64,000 nt of DNA, from assembly GCF_000248055.1 (NCBI RefSeq), contig NZ_BAFC01000080.1, positions 1 to 64,000 on the forward strand, given 5' to 3'. The notes below the pieces were generated by a model. The model ran no database searches. It saw only the letters and a program-made list of their open reading frames with translations, and had not been told where the DNA came from. Numbering within the stretch: the stretch's first letter is position 1; each line of letters begins with the position of its first letter. The DNA is from Gordonia sputi NBRC 100414. GTDB taxonomy: Bacteria > Actinomycetota > Actinomycetes > Mycobacteriales > Mycobacteriaceae. The position numbers were made by a program, and so were the translations under genes. Positions 1 through 9,211 of this stretch are shown here, piece after piece.

Positions 1-29
1 ACGGTCCCGAGCGCACAGTCGACGGGTCA
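1..29. repeat. Left-edge end of a 21-bp tandem repeat array
   Basis: Bases 9-29 form one 21-bp unit beginning GAGCGCACAGTCGACGGG. The preceding 8 bases (ACGGTCCC) fit the last 8 bases of another unit, so the array probably continues to the left of the window. It overlaps the stop codon of the dipeptidase gene. The same unit family recurs at 18822-18947 and, inverted, at 49837-49941. Confidence 0.6.
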
Positions 30-974
30 CCAGCTTGCCGCGGCCACCCGTCGAAAATTGCCGCCGAGCACTGCTGCGATGTCGGAGTCGCCCCAGCCTC
101 GCCGCGACAGGTGCGCCCCCAGGGTGATGAACACCTCGGGAGCCATCCACTGGATCGGCCCCCACCGGGTGTACGACTCGTCGAAGGAGTCCGGGTGGTC
201 GAGGATCTCGGCGAGAAAGTCGGCGGCGTCGAACGAATGGTCGGTGCTGACGCCGACGTGGTCGATCCCGATGAGGTCGACGGCGTATTCGAGGTGGCGG
301 GTCATCGCGTCGAGGGTCGGCGTATTGGGGCCGAGGAAGATTCCGACGCCGGTGATGCCGACGACACCACCGGTGCGGGCACATTCGCGTGCCTGATCGT
401 CGGTGATGTTGCGCGGATGGTCCCAGACCGAGCGCATGCACGAATGGCTGTAGATCACCGGCTTGGTCGACGTCTCACACAGGTCGAGGCCGGTACGGAC
501 ACTGCAGTGTGAACCGTCGGGAACCATTCCGGCAGAGTTCATTTCGGCCACCAGCCGCCGCCCCCATGCGGTGAGTCCGGCGTCCGTGGCGTCCAGACAC
601 CCGCAACCCGCCGCGTTGGCGTGGTTGTAGGTGGGCAGCATGGTGCGCACGCCGAGTTCGACGAAGCGGTGGACGTTGTCGAGGTCGCCGTCGAGCGGGT
701 TGGAGTCCTCGAGATCGAAGCCGACGGCGATCTGCCCGCGGTCACCCGCGGCGTCGATGTCGTCGAGCGATGCGACAACCCTCAGGTCACCGCGGCGCGA
801 GATGGCAGAACGAAAGTGCGCCAACAGGTTTGTCGAGTCGGCATAGGTCTGTGGCGCGTAGCCGACGTTGACCGAGACATACGTCGTGCCCGGTCGCGAG
901 AACCTGGTCAGGTAGCCGACGTCTGCGTCGGGTTGCAACGGCAGACACGCGTGCTGGTCCCACAGGAGCGTCAT
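27..974 (-). CDS. Peptidase family M19 (membrane-dipeptidase-like) metalloenzyme
   Basis: Predicted 315-residue TIM-barrel dipeptidase of the renal/membrane dipeptidase family, which cleaves dipeptides or related amides at a two-zinc site. Visible landmarks are WDQHACLPL near residue 5, GFDLEDSNP with Glu89, YSHSCMRSVWDHPRN with His177 and His186, and GVSTDHSFD with Asp245. The usual first metal motif His-x-Asp reads His-Ala-Cys here, so one metal ligand differs from the textbook family; this may mark a subfamily. There is no signal peptide, so it is probably cytoplasmic. The start at 974 was chosen because GAGAGGA lies just upstream and homology begins there; the frame stays open further upstream but does not look coding. 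Substrate unknown. Confidence 0.85.
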   Translation of the reverse strand: MTLLWDQHACLPLQPDADVGYLTRFSRPGTTYVSVNVGYAPQTYADSTNLLAHFRSAISRRGDLRVVASLDDIDAAGDRGQIAVGFDLEDSNPLDGDLDNVHRFVELGVRTMLPTYNHANAAGCGCLDATDAGLTAWGRRLVAEMNSAGMVPDGSHCSVRTGLDLCETSTKPVIYSHSCMRSVWDHPRNITDDQARECARTGGVVGITGVGIFLGPNTPTLDAMTRHLEYAVDLIGIDHVGVSTDHSFDAADFLAEILDHPDSFDESYTRWGPIQWMAPEVFITLGAHLSRRGWGDSDIAAVLGGNFRRVAAASW

Positions 975-1145
975 CGTAGTTCCTCTCCCACCTGGTCCGT
1001 CGCCGCACAATCCGTCATCGCAAATCCATCGCCGCAAATCCGTCATCGCAGACACTCGTTTCTGCCACACACCGCTCGCATGCTCGCAAGAATGGTCGCA
1101 TGAGAAGTACCGACCCCACCGAGGCGCCGTTGAGGTCGATGTCTG

Positions 1146-2405
1146 ATGTCTGATGGTGTGGCCGTACTGATCGCGGTGCTCGTCATTGCCGCGATCGCGA
1201 TGATCGCGGTGCTGCTCCGAACGCGCCGCGTCGTAGCGACGCCCACCGAACGCGCTGTGCACTCCACGCTGAACACCGCGTCGCGGGCCGCCCGCCCGTT
1301 GCGGCGAGGTCTGACAACCGAGTCGGCGCAGGAGGCGCTCGGACCGCTGCGAACCCTCACCGCCACCGATGCGATCGCTCTGTACGACGCGGATGGCACA
1401 CGGCTCGCCCACGACGAGCCGCACATCTGGGACGAACGACTGCTGAGTCGGGCCGACGACATCGCCGCGACCGCGGGTGAAGAACTGCGGCACGTGTTGC
1501 TCCGCGATCCTGTCGGCGTCGACGCGCGCATACGTGCGCTGATCGCCCAGCCGCTCGTGGTGGACGACGTCGCCGTCGGTGTACTCGTCGTCGCATCCGT
1601 ACGGCTACCGGGTCCGGGCATGCTGAGCGCGATCTCGGAGGTCGCGCGCTATGCGTCGAGTCAACTCGAGCTCGCAGACCTCGACGCGTCACGAGCTCGT
1701 CTGGACCGCGCGGAGGTTCTCGCACTGCGCGCACAGATCAGTCCGCATTTCATCTACAACGCGTTGAGCACCATCGCGTCGTTCGTACGAACCGATCCGG
1801 ACCGCGCACGCGAGCTGATCCTCGACTTCGCCGACTTCACCCGCTATTCCTTCCGCGCCGCGGGCGAGTACACGGTGCTGGCCGACGAACTGCGCAACAT
1901 CGACCGCTACCTCACGCTCGAGCGTGCTCGCTTCGGCTCGGCGCTCGACGTGCGGCTGCAGGTCGCCCCGGAGGTGCTCGGCGTGGTACTCCCCTTCCTC
2001 GCCCTCCAACCCTTGGTGGAGAACGCGGTGCGGCACGGCGTCGCGGCGCGAGGTGGTGGAACGATCTCGATCACCGCCCGCGACGAGGGCACCGACTGCG
2101 TCATCGCCGTCGAGGACGACGGTGTGGGAATGGACCCGGAGTTGCTGCGCTCTGGAGATATCGACGCACTCGACGCGACGTCGACCGAACCCACGGAGGA
2201 GACCTCGGGCGCGCGGGTGGGGCTGACCAACGTCGACCATCGCCTGCGCGCTGCGTTCGGAAACAACTACGGTCTAGTGGTCGAGACAGGTGTGGGTGCC
2301 GGCACGAAGGTCACCATGCGGGTGCCGAAATTTCGCGCAGGTGTGCGTGTTGAGCAGTCGCCGACGCACCCAGCACCGCCGACGCAGGAGGCGAACCCGC
2401 GATGA
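1146..2405 (+). CDS. LytS-type sensor histidine kinase
   Basis: Predicted 419-residue membrane sensor kinase. One hydrophobic helix (about residues 4-24) is followed by a GAF-like sensory region (about 60-175), then the His_kinase box RAQISPHFIYNALSTI with the probable phospho-acceptor His201, and an HATPase domain with LQPLVENAVRHG and VEDDGVGMD. This is the LytS/YpdA family. Unlike classical LytS there is no multi-helix 5TM domain, so the signal is probably read by the GAF-like part. The stop overlaps the LytTR regulator start (ATGA), so the two are translationally coupled. The adjacent symporter genes suggest it senses an organic acid or other transported solute, an inference by analogy with YpdAB/BtsSR systems. 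Confidence 0.88.
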   Translation: MSDGVAVLIAVLVIAAIAMIAVLLRTRRVVATPTERAVHSTLNTASRAARPLRRGLTTESAQEALGPLRTLTATDAIALYDADGTRLAHDEPHIWDERLLSRADDIAATAGEELRHVLLRDPVGVDARIRALIAQPLVVDDVAVGVLVVASVRLPGPGMLSAISEVARYASSQLELADLDASRARLDRAEVLALRAQISPHFIYNALSTIASFVRTDPDRARELILDFADFTRYSFRAAGEYTVLADELRNIDRYLTLERARFGSALDVRLQVAPEVLGVVLPFLALQPLVENAVRHGVAARGGGTISITARDEGTDCVIAVEDDGVGMDPELLRSGDIDALDATSTEPTEETSGARVGLTNVDHRLRAAFGNNYGLVVETGVGAGTKVTMRVPKFRAGVRVEQSPTHPAPPTQEANPR

Positions 2406-3181
2406 CCCTGACCGTTCTCGCCGTCGACGACGAACCTCCGGCGCTCGACGAGCTGGTGTACCTGCTCGAACGGCGAACAGATGTCGGCGAGGTGATCCGC
2501 GCGGGTGACGCCACCGCCGCTCTGCGCGAACTCGCCGAGAACTCGGTGGAGGCGATCTTTCTCGACATCAATATGCCTGGGCTCTCGGGAATCGAACTGG
2601 CCCGTGTGCTCGGCAACTACTCCGACCCGCCGTCGATCGTGTTCGTCACGGCACACGAGGATCGCGCGGTGGATGCGTTCGACGTCGGCGCCGTCGACTA
2701 TCTGTTGAAGCCACTGCGCGAGGAGCGGCTCGGGCAGGCCGTCGAACGTGCGGTTGCCGCGCAGTCGGCTGTCGGTGCAGAGTCACGTCAGGACGTCAGC
2801 GACGATGTGATCCCCGTGGAGCTGTCCGGAGTGACGTCGTTGGTGAGGCGTGATTCGATCTCCTGGGTCGAGGCCGTCGGCGATTACGCCCGGCTGCATT
2901 CGGACTCCGGCGCGCACCTGGTGCGAATCCCGCTTTCGACGCTCGAATCCCGTTGGCGTGAGCACGGTTTCAGCCGCGTGCACCGTTCGTACCTGGTGTA
3001 TCTGCCGATGGTCGGCGGAATGCGCACCAGCGGATCTCAGACCCTGGTCTGTGTACGGGCAAACGGCGCGTCGCCCGCCGTAGAGCTTCCGGTGAGTCGA
3101 CGTCAATCCCGGGAGTTGAAGGAGCGCCTCGTCCACGACCCCCTTCGTGCCTACCGGACGCCGTCCGGCGACGACACATGA
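2402..3181 (+). CDS. LytTR-family response regulator
   Basis: Predicted 259-residue DNA-binding response regulator. The receiver domain shows the acidic pocket Asp9-Asp10, phospho-acceptor Asp55 in FLDINMPG, Thr83 and Lys103 in DYLLKPL. A LytTR DNA-binding domain fills about residues 135-250 (SISWVEAVGDYARLHS, FSRVHRSYLVYL). It is the partner of the kinase just upstream and overlaps the downstream membrane protein gene by 4 bp. The overlap with transport genes suggests control of the symporter genes in this operon or of the DUF485/symporter pair at 5.5 kb. LytTR proteins usually bind paired direct repeats; I did not find a convincing pair. Confidence 0.92.
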   Translation: MTLTVLAVDDEPPALDELVYLLERRTDVGEVIRAGDATAALRELAENSVEAIFLDINMPGLSGIELARVLGNYSDPPSIVFVTAHEDRAVDAFDVGAVDYLLKPLREERLGQAVERAVAAQSAVGAESRQDVSDDVIPVELSGVTSLVRRDSISWVEAVGDYARLHSDSGAHLVRIPLSTLESRWREHGFSRVHRSYLVYLPMVGGMRTSGSQTLVCVRANGASPAVELPVSRRQSRELKERLVHDPLRAYRTPSGDDT

Positions 3182-3630
3182 GCGAGCCGTCGACTCCCCG
3201 CCGTGAGCGCGTGGTGCTGGCACAGCGACGGGGTGCCAGGAGGGTTCGCACGCGCGTCGAGGTCCGGGAGCAAACCGAGGTCGGCGATGCATTGGTGCGG
3301 GGTCTGATGCGCGCCCAGCTCGGTCTCGCGCTTAGGCTCGGCGTCACGACGGCTCTGCTCATTGCCTCCATTCCGTTGCTGGGCACCGTCTTTCCGACGT
3401 TGGGCGAGGCGACGATTGCCGGCGTCCGACTGAACTGGCTTGTTCTCGGTGTGCTGATCTATCCACTGCTCTATCTGGTGGGCCGGGTGTACGTGCGGAT
3501 CGCGGAGCAGGCCGAGGACGACTTTCTCGGACTCATAGAGGAGGACACCGACGTGGGCGTCGACAGCGGCACCGACGCGGGCGTTGAGGATGTGACCGAC
3601 GGGGTCGTCGAGGATGGCGAGAACCCGTGA
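3178..3630 (+). CDS. Small two-helix membrane protein coupled to symporter
   Basis: Predicted 150-residue protein with a basic N-terminus, two hydrophobic helices (about residues 58-80 and 88-108) and an acidic, Asp-rich tail. It overlaps the regulator upstream (ATGA) and the symporter downstream (GTGA). Small two-helix proteins commonly accompany SSS-family acetate/monocarboxylate symporters, as DUF485/YjcH does with ActP and MctB with MctC. I infer the same accessory-subunit role here. The sequence itself is not one I can assign to a named family with confidence. Confidence 0.8.
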   Translation: MSEPSTPRRERVVLAQRRGARRVRTRVEVREQTEVGDALVRGLMRAQLGLALRLGVTTALLIASIPLLGTVFPTLGEATIAGVRLNWLVLGVLIYPLLYLVGRVYVRIAEQAEDDFLGLIEEDTDVGVDSGTDAGVEDVTDGVVEDGENP

Positions 3631-5375
3631 CCGACTACGGAATTCGCATCGTCACCGCGGCGGCGCTGCTCCTCGCTGCGCTCGCGACGGTGGCGGTCGG
3701 TGTCTACGGTGGCAGGAGGTCGCGCACGACCTCTGACTTCCTTGTCGCCTCGCGCGCGGTCAGTTCGCGGCGCAACGCAACGGCGATCTCAGGCGAATAC
3801 CTTTCTGCGGCATCGTTTCTCGGAGTGGCGGGGCTGGTCGCCAAGTACGGCGCCGATGCGCTGTGGTATCCGGTCGGCTTCACCGCGGGATACCTCGGCC
3901 TGTTGATGTTCGTTGCGGCACCGCTGCGCCGATCCGGTGCGTACACGGTGCCGGATTTCGCGGAGTTCAGACTCGGTTCGCGAGCGGCACGCCAGACCGC
4001 GATGGTTGTCGTCGTCGTGGTCTGCCTGATGTATCTGATTCCCCAGCTCCAAGGCGCGGGACTGACTTTGAACATCCTGCTCGGCGCACCCGTGTGGGTG
4101 GGGGTGGTTCTCGTCGGAGCGATCGTCGTCGTGAACGTGGTGGGCGGCGGCATGCGGTCGATCACCTTCGTCCAGGCGTTTCAGTACTGGCTCAAGCTGA
4201 CGGCTATCGGAATTCCGACGATTGCGCTTCTCGTGGTGTTCTTCGCCGATCGGCCCGCACTGGGCGAACCCGCACCCCCTCGAGTGTCCGAAGCGACGAC
4301 GGTCGACGTCACCACGGATGTGGTTGTGGCAGTACCGGAAACCGACGGTGTCGAAGTGACAGGCGTCATCGACGGCCAGCCCGTCAACGACGCACCGTTT
4401 GCGTCGGCGGGTGAACACACCGTTGCGGCGGGGAGCACGATCCACCTGCGCGCGGGAGCAGCGACGCCCGTTGTGGCAGGCGCACCGTCGACAGGCCAGA
4501 GATGGCTCGCGTCCGGCGGCGGATTCGGTGGCCCGCACGCACTTTTCGCCGTCTTCTCGCTGATCGTCGCAACGTTCCTCGGCGTGATGGGGCTGCCGCA
4601 CGTACTGGTGCGCTTCTACACCAATCCGGATGGACGCTCGGCGCGTCGAACCGCGGTAACCGTCATCGTCCTGCTCGCCGTGTTCTACCTCTTCCCCCTG
4701 CTCCTCGGCGTGCTTGCCCGGGTGTACGTCCCCCAACTCCTCATCACCGGAACCGCCGACGCCGCGGTGCTGTTGCTCCCGAGCGCAGCGGTCGGAGGCA
4801 TTCTCGGCGAACTGTTCGCCGCGCTGGTCGCGGCAGGCGCCATCGCGGCGTTCCTCGCTACGTCGTCTGGTCTGCTCATCAGCGTTGCGGGGGCACTGTC
4901 GACCGACGTGCTGCCAGGTCGGGTCCGCGACTTTCGACTCGCAGCCGCGATCGGTGGTGCACTCGCGATCGTCATCTCGTTCGCCGCGTCCGATCTCGAA
5001 CTGTCGCGGACCGTCGGGTTCGTCTTCGCCATCGCCGCGTCGACGCTGTGTCCGCTTCTCGTACTCGGCATCTGGTGGCGCGGGTTGACGCCCGCGGGCG
5101 CCATCGCGGGCCTTGCCGTTGGCGGGCTGTCGTCCGGCATCGCGACGTCACTGGCGATCGCGGACGTCGTGGACGACGAGCTCGGCAACGGCTGGCCGTC
5201 GGCGATCATCGGCTACCCGGCCGCTGTCACCGTTCCACTCGCCTTCGTGACCATGATCTGTGTGAGCGCGATGACCCACCGCCACAGGATCGCCGACGTG
5301 TCGCAGATCTTCGCGCGGATGCATGTGCCGGAACGGCTCGGCCTGAGCGTCGAACGGGTGCCAGAGGAGCCATGA
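3627..5375 (+). CDS. Sodium:solute symporter (SSS family)
   Basis: Predicted 582-residue multi-pass permease of the SSS family, which couples sodium (or proton) entry to uptake of monocarboxylates such as acetate or pyruvate. The family hallmark near the N-terminus is visible (AISGEYLSAASFLGVAGLVAKYG), and HVLVRFYTNPDGRSARR resembles the ActP/MctC subgroup. A roughly 90-residue Val/Thr/Asp-rich loop (about residues 208-300) lies between helices and is probably extracytoplasmic. It starts at GTG within the stop of the preceding small membrane protein and ends the LytS-LytTR operon. Substrate is inferred only from family and context. Confidence 0.88.
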   Translation: MTDYGIRIVTAAALLLAALATVAVGVYGGRRSRTTSDFLVASRAVSSRRNATAISGEYLSAASFLGVAGLVAKYGADALWYPVGFTAGYLGLLMFVAAPLRRSGAYTVPDFAEFRLGSRAARQTAMVVVVVVCLMYLIPQLQGAGLTLNILLGAPVWVGVVLVGAIVVVNVVGGGMRSITFVQAFQYWLKLTAIGIPTIALLVVFFADRPALGEPAPPRVSEATTVDVTTDVVVAVPETDGVEVTGVIDGQPVNDAPFASAGEHTVAAGSTIHLRAGAATPVVAGAPSTGQRWLASGGGFGGPHALFAVFSLIVATFLGVMGLPHVLVRFYTNPDGRSARRTAVTVIVLLAVFYLFPLLLGVLARVYVPQLLITGTADAAVLLLPSAAVGGILGELFAALVAAGAIAAFLATSSGLLISVAGALSTDVLPGRVRDFRLAAAIGGALAIVISFAASDLELSRTVGFVFAIAASTLCPLLVLGIWWRGLTPAGAIAGLAVGGLSSGIATSLAIADVVDDELGNGWPSAIIGYPAAVTVPLAFVTMICVSAMTHRHRIADVSQIFARMHVPERLGLSVERVPEEP

Positions 5376-5563
5376 CACCGCGGCGACAAGGTTGTACGAG
5401 TATTTGACGACGCCCAGAGGGCAACCGTTCGTCGGCCCGTAACGACCGCTCGGCGCACGATTCGCGGTCTTCATCGTGTGACCTGCGACACCTCTTGTGA
5501 GTGATCTCCGTCTCTTCGAGAGTTGACGGGTATCCACATCACACGAGTTCTTTCGGAGGCACG

Positions 5564-5971
5564 GTGTCAACCACAGAGCACGTACCCGAAGCGCATTCCG
5601 CGCCGACGGGGCAACAGTTCATCGACATGCAGCGCAGTGACCAGTTTCAGGATCTTCGTACGACGTTGCGCCGGTTCGTCTTTCCGATGACTGCGTTCTT
5701 CCTCATCTGGTACGGCCTCTACGTGGCCCTCGGCGCCTTCGCGCACGACTTCATGGCCACTCCGGTCTGGGGCAACATCAACGTCGGTCTGATTCTGGGT
5801 CTGCTGCAGTTCGTCTCGACCTTCGTCATCACCGGGGCCTATGTGCGGTTTGCCAATCGTGAGCTCGACCCCAGGGCAGCCGCTCTCCGCGAAGAGATGG
5901 ACGCAGAATGCGCGGGCGCCGCACAGCGCTCTAACGCCACACAGGGCACCGATGAGGGAGTGACCCGATGA
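5564..5971 (+). CDS. DUF485 small membrane protein, symporter partner
   Basis: Predicted 135-residue DUF485 (YjcH-like) protein with two transmembrane helices: FPMTAFFLIWYGLYVALGAF, and a second around the segment INVGLILGLLQFVSTFVITG. The GTG start at 5564 is preceded by GGAGG at 5555-5559; an upstream in-frame ATG at 5501 lacks such a site. The stop overlaps the start of the ActP-type symporter, the usual yjcH-actP arrangement. The 188-bp gap before it probably holds the promoter. Confidence 0.9.
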   Translation: MSTTEHVPEAHSAPTGQQFIDMQRSDQFQDLRTTLRRFVFPMTAFFLIWYGLYVALGAFAHDFMATPVWGNINVGLILGLLQFVSTFVITGAYVRFANRELDPRAAALREEMDAECAGAAQRSNATQGTDEGVTR

Positions 5972-7611
5972 ACTCCTCTGCCACACTTCATCTCGCCGCC
6001 GGAACGGTCGGGAACCCCGTCGCCAACATCGCGATCTTCGCCGCGTTCGTGGCGATCACCATGTTCGTGGTGATCCGCGCGAGCCGAAACAACTCAACCG
6101 CCGCGGACTATTTCACCGGTGGCCGAGCATTCTCCGGCCCGCAGAACGGAATTGCGATCGCGGGTGACTACCTCTCTGCGGCAAGCTTCCTCGGCATCGC
6201 GGGTGCCATCGCCGTCTATGGATACGACGGGTTCCTCTACTCCATCGGCTTCCTCGTCGCATGGCTGGTCGCACTCCTCCTCGTTGCCGAATTGCTGCGC
6301 AACACAGGGAAGTTCACCATGGCGGATGTACTGAGTTTCCGATTGAGGCAACGCCCCGTCCGACTCGCCGCCGCGATCTCGACGCTGGTTGTCTCCCTGT
6401 TCTATCTGCTGGCGCAGATGGCGGGCGCCGGAGGCCTCGTTGCGCTCCTCCTCGACGTCGAATCGCGCACCGGCCAGTCGATCGTGATCGCCGTGGTCGG
6501 CGCACTGATGATCGTCTACGTGCTCGTCGGCGGAATGAAGGGAACCACGTGGGTGCAGATCATCAAGGCCGTCCTGCTGATTGCGGGCGCGGCCATCATG
6601 ACCCTCATGGTACTCGGCAAATTCGGGATGAACTTCTCGGAGATCCTCGGCTCTGCGCAGCATGCCATTTCGGGGTCGTCGAGTGAGAAGATCGCCTCGC
6701 ATGACGTGCTCGCGCCCGGAGCCAAATACGGCGGCTCGGTGGAATCGAAGATCAACTTCATCTCGTTGGCTGTTGCACTCGTGCTCGGTACCGCGGGGCT
6801 CCCGCATGTGTTGATGCGTTTCTACACAGTTCCCACCGCCAAGGAGGCTCGACGCTCCGTTGTCTGGGCCATTGCTCTGATCGGCGCTTTCTACCTCTTC
6901 ACGCTCGTGCTCGGTTACGGCGCTGCTGCGATCGTCGGTCCGGACCGCATCATGGCCGCAGCGGGCAAGGAGAACGCCGCAGCACCGCTACTGGCCTTCG
7001 AACTCGGTGGTGTCATCCTGCTCGGAGTGATCTCCGCGGTCGCCTTCGCGACGATCCTCGCCGTCGTCGCGGGATTGACCATCACCGCGTCAGCGTCCTT
7101 CGCGCACGACATCTACGGCAGTGTCATCAAGCGCGGCAGGGCAAGTGAAGCCGACCAGGTGCGCGTATCACGGATGGCCGCGGTGACTCTCGGTGTGCTC
7201 GGCATCGTGCTCGGCATTCTCGCCAACGGTCAGAACGTCGCCTTCCTCGTGGCACTCGCGTTCGCGATTGCAGCAGCAGCCAACCTGCCGACGATCCTGT
7301 TCTCGCTGTACTGGAAGCGATTCAACACCCGCGGTGCGCTGTGGAGCATCTACGGCGGGCTCGGGCTGACGTTGATCCTCATCATCTTCTCACCGGCAGT
7401 GTCAGGCAAGGCGACATCGATGCTTCCCGGCTCCGATTTCGCGTGGTTCCCGCTGGAGAACCCGGGGATCGTGGCAATCCCGGTCGCGTTCCTGCTCGGG
7501 ATCGTCGGAACGCTGACTGCGCCCACGGATCGGGGCACTCCGGAACGCAATGCGGAGATGGAGGTGCGTTCACTCACCGGGATCGGCGCCGAAAAGGCTG
7601 TGGCGCACTGA
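5968..7611 (+). CDS. ActP-type cation/acetate symporter
   Basis: Predicted 547-residue SSS-family permease most like ActP/MctC acetate-monocarboxylate transporters. Landmarks are NGIAIAGDYLSAASFLGIAG near residue 50, QMAGAGGLVALLL, and GLPHVLMRFYTVPTAKEARR around residue 273. It is full length and overlaps its DUF485 partner by 4 bp. It is a paralogue of the symporter at 3.6-5.4 kb, but lacks that protein's long external loop. A strong hairpin terminator follows. Confidence 0.92.
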   Translation: MNSSATLHLAAGTVGNPVANIAIFAAFVAITMFVVIRASRNNSTAADYFTGGRAFSGPQNGIAIAGDYLSAASFLGIAGAIAVYGYDGFLYSIGFLVAWLVALLLVAELLRNTGKFTMADVLSFRLRQRPVRLAAAISTLVVSLFYLLAQMAGAGGLVALLLDVESRTGQSIVIAVVGALMIVYVLVGGMKGTTWVQIIKAVLLIAGAAIMTLMVLGKFGMNFSEILGSAQHAISGSSSEKIASHDVLAPGAKYGGSVESKINFISLAVALVLGTAGLPHVLMRFYTVPTAKEARRSVVWAIALIGAFYLFTLVLGYGAAAIVGPDRIMAAAGKENAAAPLLAFELGGVILLGVISAVAFATILAVVAGLTITASASFAHDIYGSVIKRGRASEADQVRVSRMAAVTLGVLGIVLGILANGQNVAFLVALAFAIAAAANLPTILFSLYWKRFNTRGALWSIYGGLGLTLILIIFSPAVSGKATSMLPGSDFAWFPLENPGIVAIPVAFLLGIVGTLTAPTDRGTPERNAEMEVRSLTGIGAEKAVAH

Positions 7612-7644
7612 TGTAGCGGAGCTGTACAGCCTGGTAGGGCCAGC

Positions 7645-7683
7645 GATGCCGGGCACTCGATCGACAACCGAGTGCCCGGCATC
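7645..7683. terminator. Hairpin terminator between symporter and amidase
   Basis: A perfect 15-bp inverted repeat (GATGCCGGGCACTCG and its complement) with a 9-base loop lies between two converging genes. There is no long T tract, as is common in actinobacteria. It could serve both strands. Confidence 0.75.
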
Positions 7684-7702
7684 GTGCTGTGCACAGGCAA
7701 GT

Positions 7703-9130
7703 TCAACCGGCCGTCGTGCGCGCGTCCTGAATCCGCGCGAACGGCCGGGCCGCCTCGAGTTGGTATGCCAGTTCCAGCAGCGTCCGTTCGTCGCCGATGT
7801 CGCTGCAGAAGTGCACTCCCACAGGCAATCCCGTCGACGACTGTGCCAGCGGCAGGCTCACTGCGGGCGTACCGGAGGTGTTGTTGATCGGCGTGAACGA
7901 GACGTATCGCATCAACCGCTCGAAGACGACGTCGAAATCGCCTGCGGGGTCGAGGTATCCGATCTCGGGGGTGGTATGTGCGAGTGTCGGCGAGAGCACC
8001 ACGTCGAACCGTGTGAACATCTCCCGAAACGTCGCGGTGGAGCGTGTGAGCGCGCGGATCATCGCGGGGGTGTGCCACATGCGACGCAGATACTTCCGTG
8101 ACAGTCCGCGCGTGAACGCATCGAGCTGTGATCGCTCGAATCCCTTGCCGTAGGACCGCTTTCCGAAATGGTCGATGAAGAAGGCCAGCAGCGCCCAATA
8201 CTCGGTGAAGTCGTCGACGTATCGTCTGTCGACGGGGACCGGCACATGTTCGACGCCGTGCCCGAGCGTCTCGAGCAGTTCGGCGACGCCTGCCACGGCG
8301 GTCTCTGTGTCGCGGTCGAGCAACTGTCTGGTGATCGGTTCGGTCATCATCGCGATGCGGAGCTGACGTCGACTCTCGCCGGCCACGAGTCCGATGGCGG
8401 GCAGATCGGCTGCAGGTCGGTACTTTTCGGTATCGGCGAGGAAGTGTGCGGTGTCGCGCACCGAGCGGCTCACGATTCCGTTGGCAATCAGGTCGATCGG
8501 CATCTGCTTGGATTCGGCCGTCAGCAACAGCCGTCCCCGACTCGGCTTGAAACCCACCAGGCCGCACGCGGCCGCGGGGATACGGATCGACCCGCCTCCG
8601 TCATTCGCGTGCGCGATAGGAAGCGCGCCTGCCGCGACCAGAGCGGCCGACCCTCCCGATGAAGCGCCACAGGAGAATTCGGTGTTCCACGGATTGCGGG
8701 TGGGCGGCCTGTCGACGAACTCCGTTGTCGCGGTGAGCCCAAAGGCGGGCAAGGTCGACGCACCGACGATGTTCACACCGGTTGAGACGAACTGTTCGAG
8801 GAGCGGTTCGGTGGTCGACGCGGGGGTGTCAGGAGTAGCGGCAGAGCCGTTACGAGTCGAAATCCCGGCAAAGTCCGTGTTGTTCTTGACGATCGAGGGC
8901 ACCCCCGCGAACGACCCCGCACCGAAATCCGCCTCGACGGCGCGTGTGCGGGCGCGCTCACGATCGTCGAAGGCGACCGCATTGAGCGTCGAGTTCACCG
9001 CGTCGATGCGGTCGAGCGCTGCGTCGACCGCTTCAACCGCCGAAATCTCGCCTGCGGCAATGGCCGCGCCGACACCTACCCCGTCGAGTTCGCCCAGCGC
9101 ATCGTCGCGGAAGGCATGTACGTACTGCAT
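7703..9130 (-). CDS. Amidase signature family hydrolase
   Basis: Predicted 475-residue amidase. The Ser-cisSer-Lys catalytic triad is visible: Lys82 in VPSIVKNNTDF, cis-Ser157 in GASSGGSAALVAAG, and nucleophile Ser181 in DGGGSIRIPAAACG. Length is normal for the family. It hydrolyses an amide; family members act on anything from aliphatic or aryl amides to 6-aminohexanoate-cyclic dimer, and the substrate cannot be read from sequence. It converges with the symporter upstream and is followed (in its own direction) by the hairpin at 7645-7683. Confidence 0.92.
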   Translation of the reverse strand: MQYVHAFRDDALGELDGVGVGAAIAAGEISAVEAVDAALDRIDAVNSTLNAVAFDDRERARTRAVEADFGAGSFAGVPSIVKNNTDFAGISTRNGSAATPDTPASTTEPLLEQFVSTGVNIVGASTLPAFGLTATTEFVDRPPTRNPWNTEFSCGASSGGSAALVAAGALPIAHANDGGGSIRIPAAACGLVGFKPSRGRLLLTAESKQMPIDLIANGIVSRSVRDTAHFLADTEKYRPAADLPAIGLVAGESRRQLRIAMMTEPITRQLLDRDTETAVAGVAELLETLGHGVEHVPVPVDRRYVDDFTEYWALLAFFIDHFGKRSYGKGFERSQLDAFTRGLSRKYLRRMWHTPAMIRALTRSTATFREMFTRFDVVLSPTLAHTTPEIGYLDPAGDFDVVFERLMRYVSFTPINNTSGTPAVSLPLAQSSTGLPVGVHFCSDIGDERTLLELAYQLEAARPFARIQDARTTAG

Positions 9131-9211
9131 GGCCGAAGCCTAGCCGCAGCGGACCGCCGTCAGGACACGATCAGTTGGGAACAGTTCATCGCACCCCACC
9201 TCACCGAACCC

